Origin: a virus
DNA length: 41,517 nt
Reading direction: 5' to 3' (one strand)
IMG/VR virus record: IMGVR_UViG_3300037882_003049
Coordinates: 1 to 41,517 of that record
The translations under genes and the position numbers were made by a program. Within the stretch, counting starts at the first letter, position 1; the number at the start of each line of letters is the position of its first letter. The notes under the pieces are model-generated. The model saw only the letters and a list, made by a program, of their open reading frames with translations, searched no databases and was not told the origin of the DNA. This document shows, piece after piece, positions 20,172 through 28,476 of this stretch.

Positions 20172-21178
20172 TTGATATAGCAATAGTTGGCGAAGCTTGG
20201 GGCGAGCCGGAAGAACAACAACGTATGCCTTTCATGGGTGCCGCTGGGCGTGAACTCACGCGAATGCTTGAGGAAGCTGGTATCGAGCGGAACCGTTGTT
20301 TTCTTACAAACGTGTTTAACTTTCGCCCGAAACCTTCCAGCGACATTACAAATTTATGTGGTGGGAAAAAAGAAGGCATCGAAGGAAAAGCGCCGCTTAA
20401 ACCTGGCGCTTACGTTCTTAAACAGTACGAGAGTGAGTTGGTGCGGTTATACGACGAACTCGATACGGTAAAGCCAAACCTCGTCATCGCTCTCGGCAAT
20501 ACTGCAACTTGGGCATTGCTCGACAATTCGGGCATCAGTAAAATTCGTGGCACGGTCACGCAAACCATCATCAACGATCGTCCGCAGAAAGTGTTATGTA
20601 CCTACCACCCTGCCGCAGTCTTGCGTGATTGGAGCTTACGGCCTGTCACAGTCCTCGATTTTTGCAAAGCCGAACGTGAAAGCAAACGCCCTGAGATCGT
20701 GCGTCCCACACGTACAATCATAATCGACCCGACACTCGACGAAATCGAAGCCTTCTACAACGAACACCTTGTCCGCGCCGAAATGATTTCCTTCGACATC
20801 GAAACCCGAAACGACCAGATAACTTGTGTGGGATTTGCGCCAAACGATAAAATTGCGCTCGTCATCCCTTTCTACGACAACAGAAAACACGGCAACCATT
20901 TTTGGCCAACACTCAACGACGAACTTAAAGCGTGGTATTGGGTACGAAAAATTCTAACCCTCCCCGCAATGAAACTTGCGCAGAACGGTCAGTACGATTT
21001 ATTCTTCCTGTGGTACCAGTACCGTATCCATGTTGAAAACTTCGCGCACGACACAATGCTTTTACACCACGCGCTGCATCCTGAAAGCGATAAAGGTTTA
21101 GGTTTTCTCGGATCGGTCTACACCAACGAAGCCGCTTGGAAAATCATGCGGTCAAAAACAATTAAACGTGATGCTTAG
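20168..21178 (+). CDS. DNA polymerase, part 1: UDG-like domain and first half of 3'-5' exonuclease
   Basis: The GTG at 20168 overlaps the upstream stop. Residues 1-160 match family-4-like uracil-DNA glycosylase (VGEAWGEPEEQ, TNVFNFRP, VIALGNTATW, TYHPAAVLR), without the Fe-S cysteines. Residues 205-336 begin a DnaQ-like exonuclease: SFDIETR (Asp210 and Glu212, motif I) and AQNGQYDLFF (motif II), then HDTMLLHHALHPESDKGL. Motif III is missing here and is found in the next gene (YNGLDC). The TAG at 21176-21178 is in frame with part 2, nine bases away. Such UDG-exo-PolA fusions are single proteins in related phages, so this one has been cut. Confidence 0.88.
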   Translation: MIDIAIVGEAWGEPEEQQRMPFMGAAGRELTRMLEEAGIERNRCFLTNVFNFRPKPSSDITNLCGGKKEGIEGKAPLKPGAYVLKQYESELVRLYDELDTVKPNLVIALGNTATWALLDNSGISKIRGTVTQTIINDRPQKVLCTYHPAAVLRDWSLRPVTVLDFCKAERESKRPEIVRPTRTIIIDPTLDEIEAFYNEHLVRAEMISFDIETRNDQITCVGFAPNDKIALVIPFYDNRKHGNHFWPTLNDELKAWYWVRKILTLPAMKLAQNGQYDLFFLWYQYRIHVENFAHDTMLLHHALHPESDKGLGFLGSVYTNEAAWKIMRSKTIKRDA

Positions 21179-21187
21179 GGGAAACAA

Positions 21188-22729
21188 ATGGAAATCAATA
21201 CAAGTGATGATGCGGCGCTTCGTGGGTTACGCTCGAAAGCAGAACAGTTGTACGTTTACAACGGGCTTGATTGCTGTCTAACGTTTGAAGTTTTTAACGT
21301 CATCAGTAAACAACTCGACGCTTGCACGTCAAAGACGTATGATTTTTCCCGCGCACTCCAAGCACCCTGCTTTGAAATGAAATTACGTGGCGTTGCGATC
21401 GACCTCACCGAACGTGATCGTGCGATTAAAGCTCTAACGCAGGACATAAAAAAGCTGGAGAAAATCCTTGAGCGATTTCTTCGTGAGGGTGTGGGCACCG
21501 AAATCAATTGGCGTAGCCCAGCACAGTTGAAAGACTTATTCTACACACAGATGAGATACAAAACGATTAAAAAGCGGAATTCAAAAGGCGAATTCACCGC
21601 TACAGTTAATCGGGAAGCGTTGGAAAAACTAGCTTTCCACTTTTACCTGCAACCCATCATCAGTACCTTACTGCTTATGCGTGACATTGATAAGATGATC
21701 GGCCGCCTCCGCACCGACATCGACAAAGATCGTCGTATGCGCTCATCGTATAACGTGGCGGGCACCAATACAGGCCGCCTTTCATCATCCTTCGGCGACT
21801 TCAACACAGGCACCAACCTGCAAAACATCGACGAGCGGATACGAAGGATTTTCGTATCTGGTCCCGGTATGAAACTTGCCTACAGCGATCTTGCTCAAGC
21901 TGAAAGTCGCCTGGTGGGTGCAATCATCTACAACACTTTCGACGATGCGACTTATCTCGATGCGTGCGAGAGTAAAGACCTCCATACCACGGTATGTATG
22001 TTTGCGTGGCCTGAACTTGCATGGACGGATGACATTCGCGCCAACCGCCACATCGCTGACCAAGATTACATTCCCGGCTACGCCTACCGACAATTGGCGA
22101 AAATTCTCGGTCACGGTTCCAACTACGGTGGCAAGCCCTCAACGTTGAGCAAACAAACCGGTATCCCGCAAACACAAGTGGCCGAATTCCAGCGCCGTTA
22201 CTTCACCGCCTTCCCCGCAATCGCACGTTGGCACGGTCACGTTGCGAACGAACTTTTCACTAAAGGCTACCTCATCAGCCTCACGGGTCGACGACGATAC
22301 TTTTTCGGCCGACGTGATGACGACACAACCCTGCGTGCCGCAATCGCTTTCGATCCACAAGGTTCCGTTGGGGATATTCTCAACACAGGAATGCTTAGAG
22401 TGTGGCGTGCGAACATTTGTCAGTTGCTAATGCAAATCCACGATGCCATCATGGTGCAATACCCAGAACATCTCGAAGACCAAATCGTTCCTCAAATCCT
22501 TCAACAACTCCAAGTACCCATACCATTAAAAAATAATCGAATGTTGCTGCTTCCAGCGGATGTGAAAACTGGTTGGAATTGGCAAGAACAAGATAGCTAT
22601 CACAAAGATGGCACCGCGAAAAAAGCTGAGGAAATGAAAAATGGCGATGGGCTTAAAAAATACAGTGGAAACGACAACCGGACACGCACCTCGACCGCGC
22701 CAGTTTCCTTCTTGGATCGCCGCTTTTGA
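21188..22729 (+). CDS. DNA polymerase, part 2: exonuclease motif III and family A polymerase
   Basis: Starts at ATG 21188 with AGGGGAAACAA ahead, a credible ribosome site. YVYNGLDCC (about 22-30) is exonuclease motif III. Polymerase motifs follow: TNTGRLSSSFGDFN and LQNID, motif A YSDLAQAESR (Asp234), motif B RQLAKILGHGSNYGG (301-315) and motif C MQIHDAIM (Asp419). In motif C the usual HDE reads HDA; HDS or HDA is seen in phage relatives of this branch. It is in the same frame as part 1, so readthrough would give about 853 residues. The last 89 bases overlap the next gene. Confidence 0.93.
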   Translation: MEINTSDDAALRGLRSKAEQLYVYNGLDCCLTFEVFNVISKQLDACTSKTYDFSRALQAPCFEMKLRGVAIDLTERDRAIKALTQDIKKLEKILERFLREGVGTEINWRSPAQLKDLFYTQMRYKTIKKRNSKGEFTATVNREALEKLAFHFYLQPIISTLLLMRDIDKMIGRLRTDIDKDRRMRSSYNVAGTNTGRLSSSFGDFNTGTNLQNIDERIRRIFVSGPGMKLAYSDLAQAESRLVGAIIYNTFDDATYLDACESKDLHTTVCMFAWPELAWTDDIRANRHIADQDYIPGYAYRQLAKILGHGSNYGGKPSTLSKQTGIPQTQVAEFQRRYFTAFPAIARWHGHVANELFTKGYLISLTGRRRYFFGRRDDDTTLRAAIAFDPQGSVGDILNTGMLRVWRANICQLLMQIHDAIMVQYPEHLEDQIVPQILQQLQVPIPLKNNRMLLLPADVKTGWNWQEQDSYHKDGTAKKAEEMKNGDGLKKYSGNDNRTRTSTAPVSFLDRRF

Positions 22730-23909
22730 GGAATTCACACAAATCCTCGATAGCCCCCAGATTTTTAAACGCTGGGGTGCAATCGCTGCGATAGCTGCCG
22801 CGCTTGAGCAGAAGGTGTGGGTTTTGTCGAAAGGGGCACAACTCTTTCCGAATATGTATATGTCGCTGGTGGCACCTCCCGGCGTTGGTAAGTCGTCAGT
22901 GCTCTCCCAAGTTGAGAAATTGCTCAAGCAACTGCCGAACCCGCTTGTAGCCCCGTCCAACGTAACCACCGCCTCCCTGTTCGATAGCCTTGTAGAGAGC
23001 ACCCGAAAAATTGTGCGCCCCACCGCTATCCAGCCCGTCACGCAGTATAATTACATGACTGCAGTGGCTTCGGAACTTGGCGTGTTTTTGCCCACGTACG
23101 ATCCAAGTTTCATGAACGCGCTCACCAAACTTTACGACCGTGAACCCTACGAAGAACGCCGCAGGGGGAACAAACATCACTTGAAAATTGATAACCCATC
23201 AATTTCTGTGATAGGTGGGACAACCCCTTCCTACCTCAACAGCTTTTTTCCTGAGGGCGGTTGGGATCAAGGTTTCGCTTCCCGCCTCATCCTTATTTAC
23301 TCCGAGGAACAACAAACCTCATCGTTGTTCCACGTGAAACAGGAAGCGCCCGCCGACCTTTGGGATAATCTCCTATCCGACCTAACAATCATGTCGGAGC
23401 TTTACGGTCAGTTTAGTTGGTCGCCTGACGCAATGGCCGCTGTCGATAAATGGCACACAACAGGCCGCACACCTGAACCAACCCACAACAAATTACGCCA
23501 CTACAACACACGCCGAACCCTCCACCTACTCAAGCTGATGCAAGTTGCTTGCGTAAACCGTGGCAACACTCTCACAATGGAAATTGATGATTTCAATGAA
23601 GCCCTTGAATGGTTGCTCGAAGCTGAAATTTTCATGCCCGACATCTTCAAGGCAATGGCCTCAGGCGGAGACAGCCAAGCGATCGAGGACACATGGCACT
23701 GGGCTTGGTCTATCTTCGCGAAACGTGGCTCTAAACCCCTCCCCGAGCACGAATACGTACAATTCCTTCAGCAACGTGTGCCGGCCCATTCGGTGATGCG
23801 AATTTTGGAAACAATGGAGCGGTCTAATTATTTGGTTCTTGCTGGGTATGGTGAGAAAGGCCGCCCTCTTTACAAACCTACGCCGAAAGCATCCCAGCTT
23901 ATCGTTTAA
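22641..23909 (+). CDS. DUF3987-like AAA ATPase, probable replicative helicase
   Basis: 422 residues. The N-terminal ATPase has Walker A APPGVGKSS (about 78-86), then SNVTTASLFDSLVES and an ELGVFLPTY element, all typical of DUF3987-type phage helicase-like proteins. The C-terminal half is helical with a likely winged-helix end. It would be the replicative helicase or loader, the primase part being absent or host-supplied. ATG 22641 has GAGGA ahead and lies inside the polymerase end. It closes the plus arm and its stop overlaps that of the converging minus-strand gene. Confidence 0.8.
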   Translation: MAMGLKNTVETTTGHAPRPRQFPSWIAAFEEFTQILDSPQIFKRWGAIAAIAAALEQKVWVLSKGAQLFPNMYMSLVAPPGVGKSSVLSQVEKLLKQLPNPLVAPSNVTTASLFDSLVESTRKIVRPTAIQPVTQYNYMTAVASELGVFLPTYDPSFMNALTKLYDREPYEERRRGNKHHLKIDNPSISVIGGTTPSYLNSFFPEGGWDQGFASRLILIYSEEQQTSSLFHVKQEAPADLWDNLLSDLTIMSELYGQFSWSPDAMAAVDKWHTTGRTPEPTHNKLRHYNTRRTLHLLKLMQVACVNRGNTLTMEIDDFNEALEWLLEAEIFMPDIFKAMASGGDSQAIEDTWHWAWSIFAKRGSKPLPEHEYVQFLQQRVPAHSVMRILETMERSNYLVLAGYGEKGRPLYKPTPKASQLIV

Positions 23910-24162
23910 CTTTTTCCATTTGGTCTAATCGATAATTTGTTAACTGTGTGTTGCCTTCGATTTTTACCAACGATTGTGCGATGGTGTTAAATTTACTTTC
24001 CAGTTCGGATATTCTTTTTTGGTGGTTGCTGAGGTCTTTTCCCTGCGACGTAATGTCGTTGAGAACGGTGAAGTAAAAACCACAGCCGGCGAAAAAAATC
24101 ACGATCAACTGCAACGCGAGACCGTATGATATTTTTAAAGGGCTTTCTTTAATGGCGGTCAT
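23899..24162 (-). CDS. Membrane-anchored coiled-coil protein, 87 aa (spanin-like)
   Basis: Last gene of the minus arm. A membrane helix (GLALQLIVIFFAGCGFYF) is followed by a heptad-rich helix (DLSNHQKRISELESKFNTIA and IEGNTQLTNYRLDQMEKV). This N-in, coiled-coil-out plan is that of an inner-membrane spanin, which joins inner and outer membranes at lysis in Gram-negative hosts. Start by ATGA overlap. An alternative is a phage membrane protein of unknown role. Confidence 0.65.
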   Translation of the reverse strand: MTAIKESPLKISYGLALQLIVIFFAGCGFYFTVLNDITSQGKDLSNHQKRISELESKFNTIAQSLVKIEGNTQLTNYRLDQMEKVKR

Positions 24163-24380
24163 GACGAAAGTTCCTCACAGCGGCGACTTTTCCAACCCTT
24201 GCACAAGCAACGATACACCACTTCGTTCGACCCTAGCCGTTGTTTCGTACCCTTGTCGGTTTGCAAAGGCTGCGTTGTTTGCTCGATAACTTGGCGGTAC
24301 ATTTGGCAAAAGCTATCGTTTGGTGGGGTCGGCTGCGAGTTCTCGAAGCAAAACGTCAATATCAGCCCCAGACATATCAT
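24159..24380 (-). CDS. Lysis-cassette protein, Cys-containing, 73 aa
   Basis: ATG 24380 behind GGGGAGAAGATCG, inside the end of the gene before (68 bases of overlap, as Rz1 lies in Rz). Hydrophobic start (MICLGLILTFCFE), then NDSFCQMYRQVI and VVYRCLCKGW. This fits a known small lysis-region family with SFCxxYRPV ... NxxWxxxC. The lipobox is not canonical (LTFC), so an outer-membrane spanin role is uncertain. Confidence 0.65.
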   Translation of the reverse strand: MICLGLILTFCFENSQPTPPNDSFCQMYRQVIEQTTQPLQTDKGTKQRLGSNEVVYRCLCKGWKSRRCEELSS

Positions 24381-24549
24381 CGATCTTCTCCCCTATCCGT
24401 TTTGCGTAAGCCGTTTTGTTAAAAATTTGAAGGGAAGCTTCGGCAATCGCCTTGTCATACCCTTCATTAATTTTTCCGCGATCGTGTAACCATTGTGTTA
24501 ATCCACTCAAAACTTTCAAGCAGAGCAAAATGATTTCAACGAAGCTCAT
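24313..24549 (-). CDS. Small membrane protein in lysis cassette, 78 aa
   Basis: ATG 24549 overlaps the holin stop (ATGA). One N-terminal membrane helix (VEIILLCLKVLSGLTQWLH) followed by charged helices. It may be an Rz-like partner of the overlapping 73-residue protein. It ends in TAG. Confidence 0.65.
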   Translation of the reverse strand: MSFVEIILLCLKVLSGLTQWLHDRGKINEGYDKAIAEASLQIFNKTAYAKRIGEKIDDMSGADIDVLLRELAADPTKR

Positions 24550-24707
24550 TTTTTGCTAAAGTAAGACCAAACCGCTACACCGACCAAAGTCGCACCCGCT
24601 ACCACTTCATTCAACACTTCAATCGGGATGAGGCCTTTACCGGCAATGTAACCAGCAACAGCACCAAGCACCGCACGAATAAAACCACCAACTTGTTCTT
24701 TTGTCAT
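24546..24707 (-). CDS. Holin-like protein, 53 aa
   Basis: AAAGGAGATTTCC precedes ATG 24707; the frame ends in TGA at 24546. Two hydrophobic segments flank a short turn: GFIRAVLGAVAGYIAG and EVVAGATLVGVAVWSYF. The size, the KxxGGxxRAxLxAxxGYxxGKGxI-type start and the place directly after the endolysin match a class of small phage holins, which pierce the inner membrane to free the endolysin. Confidence 0.78.
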   Translation of the reverse strand: MTKEQVGGFIRAVLGAVAGYIAGKGLIPIEVLNEVVAGATLVGVAVWSYFSKK

Positions 24708-24718
24708 GGAAATCTCCT

Positions 24719-25240
24719 TTAAACCACACTCACCACACTACCACTATCGGTTGTTTTTTCAACTAAAACTTTACCCGTTTTAGGCAACGGCACAGATTTC
24801 GGCCACCAAAAGCCAGAAAATCCCATAGTGGTTCCGACGATGGGGAACCACGCTTCACTTACACTGTCTTTTTGGTTCCCACCGACCACACAGATTTTGT
24901 TTTTGGTCTGCTTTACATAGAAACCGATGTGACCAAGGCCGCTTCGGGGGCTTTGGCGCCAAAAAGTGACGACACACCCTTCAGCAGGTTCACGCAAACG
25001 GATGAAGTGTTTAGATGTTTCGGGGCTACGGGCAAGGCCGCTGCCGGTTGTAGGTAAGCCAGTCGAAGCAAAAGCGGCATTGGTAAAAATCATGCACCAA
25101 GGCACGACCCCATCTTCGCCTTCAAGGGGAGTTTTTGCCAACTTGCGATATTCAAGGATACGTTTATTTGAGGCTTTGCCTGGCACTTCCTTCTGCCCGA
25201 TTTCTTTCCTCGCCCACTCATACCATTTTGGTTTTGTCAT
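24719..25240 (-). CDS. Endolysin, CHAP/NlpC-P60-like (TIGR02594 type)
   Basis: 173 residues. Catalytic Cys49 in VPWCMIFTNAAF, His104 in GLGHIGFYV and a third polar residue in GGNQKDSVSEAW form the papain-like centre of this amidase/peptidase family. There is no signal peptide, so release depends on the holin that follows. ATG 25240 overlaps the stop of the ejection-protein gene (ATGA). It cleaves peptidoglycan amide bonds at the end of infection. Confidence 0.88.
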   Translation of the reverse strand: MTKPKWYEWARKEIGQKEVPGKASNKRILEYRKLAKTPLEGEDGVVPWCMIFTNAAFASTGLPTTGSGLARSPETSKHFIRLREPAEGCVVTFWRQSPRSGLGHIGFYVKQTKNKICVVGGNQKDSVSEAWFPIVGTTMGFSGFWWPKSVPLPKTGKVLVEKTTDSGSVVSVV

Positions 25241-28200
25241 CGCTTTTTCTCCGGTTTTAAGCCTAACGCATCAGATAAGTTTTTCTCCGCTTCGTCAACA
25301 AGAGCGCGAATGTAAAATGCGCCGAGAAGGGGTGTAGCATTGCCGAGTTGGTGAATGTCTCGTTCGGTGCCTTTGCCATTCATAAGGGAAAGTGATGCGT
25401 TTAATACGTTAGCTTGATAAGACACACCGGCACCACCGATCGCTTCCGCGGCTTGAAGAACACGATCGCCTTTAGTGCGGTAACGTCCTGATGGTCCCCG
25501 TGTGGAGCCGTATTTATTATCCGTCATAGCGGCAAGTGCAGCGGCAACGTCTCCCGCCATCGGCAACACTGCGCCTTTATCCATACCGAGGAAAACCAAT
25601 TCCGCTGTTGACATATTGTCGAAGCGTTCTTTCATCGACCCACCGTAGAATGATGCTTTCAATGCTTGCGAGGCAAGTGCAGTTGCGGTGTTGAGCATCA
25701 TACCGTAGTAGAATTTCGCATCGTTACGTTGCAGACCGGCGAGTGTTATTTTTTGCAACGACGCTAAGCTGAAGCTGCGGAAAATGCCGAAGTATTGACC
25801 CACACCTTTTGAAACCCAGAACGAACGTTCGAGACCGGGCTGGATCACAATCGAACGCACGTTTCGCACAACAGCCGCTTGGAAACCATCTCTCGCTTCA
25901 CGGCTTGACCATTCCGCGGTGTCGGCGATCCAAGCACTCGCTGCATTTTCGTCGACCTTGACGACCCCGTTCGGGTTTTTGAATTCTTCGTGAATTAGAT
26001 TTGCAAGACGCTTGGTGATACCAGCTTCGGCAAGTTCTGCGATTTCTTCCGGCGTGCCTTTACCCAACGCTACGTTCTCAACGGCGTGAAGAATGTTTGT
26101 CGAAACAACCGCTGAAGCTTGACGTGAGGCGATGTCAGTTGCTTGCGATTGAAAATGTGCAATCGGCGCAATGTCTGCGATACGTTCAAGCCCACGCTCC
26201 GCTTTGGTGAAGCGGGTGGAGTCGACCATAACATCTTCGCTCCAGCGTACAGCGTTTGTGATTGTGTCAGTTGCCGCGCCCATAGCGATTGTTTCACGAC
26301 CAAGAATATCACGTATACCTTTGATATTCTGCGTGTACGCTGAGAAAGAATTTGCCACTTTCTCCGCACCGTATTTTAAAACGCCGTTGGTGAAATCAGT
26401 TGCTTGCGAGAATAAAACGTTACCGAGTTGTGAACTGTACACCAAGCGTTTGGTTGCTGAGAGCAATCTTGGCCCGAGAGAGTACGGATCATTTGGGATG
26501 GCGTAACGATTGTAAACTCGTTCGATCGTTCCCATTAAATCTTTTTGTCGCGCACGAAATTCAGAAACTAATTTTTCGGCCTGGGCGGGAGGAAGTTTTG
26601 CAGCTTTCGCATCAATTTCCATCTGCGCATCTTCAAGAACGCGGCTAAGGCCGTCCTTACCAAACACTCTGTCCATATGGATTTGTGGGACCATTCCTTT
26701 CGTGTAGTGGTCAAGATTGTTGAAAAAGTTCATTTCGCGGAATTTTTGTATCTCAGGCGATGTCAGGTCGAGGAAATCTAAAAGACGATTACGGGCTGCA
26801 CCGTAAGGTGTTTGAACGGTGCCATCGATTTGGTAAGCGCGTTCGATGACATCCTCGAATTCGCCGACTATTTTTCCCGCGATTTCGTCAATACGTTCTT
26901 GGAAAGGTTGATCAGCTAACGGTTTACGGAAATCAACGTGACCGAAACCCCAACGTTCGTTCCATTTTTGCTCAAGAGCGGCGGCAAGTTTTTTATATGC
27001 ATCGGTTTTTCCCGCCTTCACCAAAGCTTGAAGTTTTTTCTGGCCCTTGGCAAAATCCGCAGCGAAACCTTTCTGAAGTCCCGTTTTGACGTGCCCACGA
27101 AACTCATTGCGGTTTGCTTTTATCTTCCCACCAGACCATTGAATGTGGTTGTAGTTGGTGCGCTCCAATACTTCTGGGTTTTTGAGAGTACCAGCTTCGA
27201 TTGCATTTTTTCCGACCTGACGATAAACGGTTTGCGCCAAACGTGCGGCTTCCGCGATTGTGGGATCAGGGTGCTTGCCGCCGTTGTCGATTGCTTTTGT
27301 AATTTCCTGCCCCCACTCACTTTCAGATAAACGTTTCGCTCCTTGTGTTGGCACTTTACTACCAACCCACCCAAGCGGTGCTGCACCAGCATCACGTGCC
27401 CATTGCCCAACGCTGCTTTGCGCAGGTGCTTCTGGCCCCCAATAATATCGAGAGTATAATTTTTTAAGTTGGCTCATCGGCGCAGCGAAATAACGTCCAC
27501 GATCGCGAATGATGAGATTTTCAATCGTGCCACCTTCAAGCGGGGCTTTACCTTTCGCCGCCTCTTTCAAGCGCAACCCACCATCACTTATCTTACGCAT
27601 AGTGTCGCGTAAGATTTGCGACACGTCAGACATAAGAACACGAGCGGGGGGACTTGTTTGACCGAGAACTTTTTCCAAACCAAACGGCGCTTCGACTAAG
27701 CCGGAAGTGCGGTAAACATCTTCAACAACAGCGGCACCACCTGAAGCAGGGCTTGCCACGTAAGTGCTTGGTTTACCTTCTCTCAAGTTGTTCACAAAAT
27801 CAGTTGCTTTTTTGACAGTACCAGCGTCCATGAAACGCAACGCACCACCAAACCCACCAGCGAGAAGTGCGCCTGTGCCGATTGCATCGTATGATCGTTC
27901 CGCTTCGTAATCGACTTTGTTAAGCTGCATGGGAATTTCGGAAATGCCGATACCAAGAGCACCTGCGGCCGCGCTTTTCAAAGTCGCATCAACTACAGCC
28001 GCAGCTTTGCCCAACTTAGTTGCGGCAGTTCCTACTTTCAAAGCTTGTCCGATGGGAAGAAAAATTGTGGGGCTGAGAAAAGCGCCAGCCAAGCCGCCGA
28101 CAGTTTTTGCAACCACACCACCACGTTCCATTTCTTCCGCACGTTGAATGGTGCGATCGATTTGAGCACGAATGGAGCGGGCATGGTCAGCCGAAACAGC

Positions 28201-28476
28201 ATAAGCAAGATCGTCGCCGAAGTTTGCCGCGTAGGGTTGGTTGTCAGGGTCGGCGAATGCTTGGTAGGTCGGATCAGCTTTGTAATCAGGCTTGAGCGCA
28301 AATTCAACAGCATTCACAACATCGTTGTTTTCGAGAAACGCTTTGCCCAAGCCTGTTGCCGTGTCTGCAACGTCTTCAAAAAATGTTGTTGGTTGTGCGA
28401 TTGGTGCGTCGGGCGGGAGGGTTGGCTCCGGCACCACTGTCGACATTGTCTCATTACCGCGAAGAACGATAGGCAT
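25237..28476 (-). CDS. Large internal virion (ejection) protein, gp16-like
   Basis: 1,079 residues, among the longest genes. Position, directly after a lytic-domain internal protein and before lysis, and long Ala-rich helical tracts (AFLSPTIFLPIGQALKVGTA; AAAVVDATLKSAAAGALG) match T7 gp16-type proteins that are ejected first and build a channel through the cell wall and inner membrane. No lytic-domain motif is seen in this one; that activity sits in the preceding protein. Start by TAATG overlap. Confidence 0.8.
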   Translation of the reverse strand: MPIVLRGNETMSTVVPEPTLPPDAPIAQPTTFFEDVADTATGLGKAFLENNDVVNAVEFALKPDYKADPTYQAFADPDNQPYAANFGDDLAYAVSADHARSIRAQIDRTIQRAEEMERGGVVAKTVGGLAGAFLSPTIFLPIGQALKVGTAATKLGKAAAVVDATLKSAAAGALGIGISEIPMQLNKVDYEAERSYDAIGTGALLAGGFGGALRFMDAGTVKKATDFVNNLREGKPSTYVASPASGGAAVVEDVYRTSGLVEAPFGLEKVLGQTSPPARVLMSDVSQILRDTMRKISDGGLRLKEAAKGKAPLEGGTIENLIIRDRGRYFAAPMSQLKKLYSRYYWGPEAPAQSSVGQWARDAGAAPLGWVGSKVPTQGAKRLSESEWGQEITKAIDNGGKHPDPTIAEAARLAQTVYRQVGKNAIEAGTLKNPEVLERTNYNHIQWSGGKIKANRNEFRGHVKTGLQKGFAADFAKGQKKLQALVKAGKTDAYKKLAAALEQKWNERWGFGHVDFRKPLADQPFQERIDEIAGKIVGEFEDVIERAYQIDGTVQTPYGAARNRLLDFLDLTSPEIQKFREMNFFNNLDHYTKGMVPQIHMDRVFGKDGLSRVLEDAQMEIDAKAAKLPPAQAEKLVSEFRARQKDLMGTIERVYNRYAIPNDPYSLGPRLLSATKRLVYSSQLGNVLFSQATDFTNGVLKYGAEKVANSFSAYTQNIKGIRDILGRETIAMGAATDTITNAVRWSEDVMVDSTRFTKAERGLERIADIAPIAHFQSQATDIASRQASAVVSTNILHAVENVALGKGTPEEIAELAEAGITKRLANLIHEEFKNPNGVVKVDENAASAWIADTAEWSSREARDGFQAAVVRNVRSIVIQPGLERSFWVSKGVGQYFGIFRSFSLASLQKITLAGLQRNDAKFYYGMMLNTATALASQALKASFYGGSMKERFDNMSTAELVFLGMDKGAVLPMAGDVAAALAAMTDNKYGSTRGPSGRYRTKGDRVLQAAEAIGGAGVSYQANVLNASLSLMNGKGTERDIHQLGNATPLLGAFYIRALVDEAEKNLSDALGLKPEKKR

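Noticed and set aside
20168-22729. Whole-genome reassignment of TAG to an amino acid, suggested by the stop in the polymerase
   Set aside because: TAG is a sensible stop in at least five other genes (for example 14482, 18688, 24313, 31692, 39254) where reading on would run deep into the next gene, and no suppressor tRNA was noticed.
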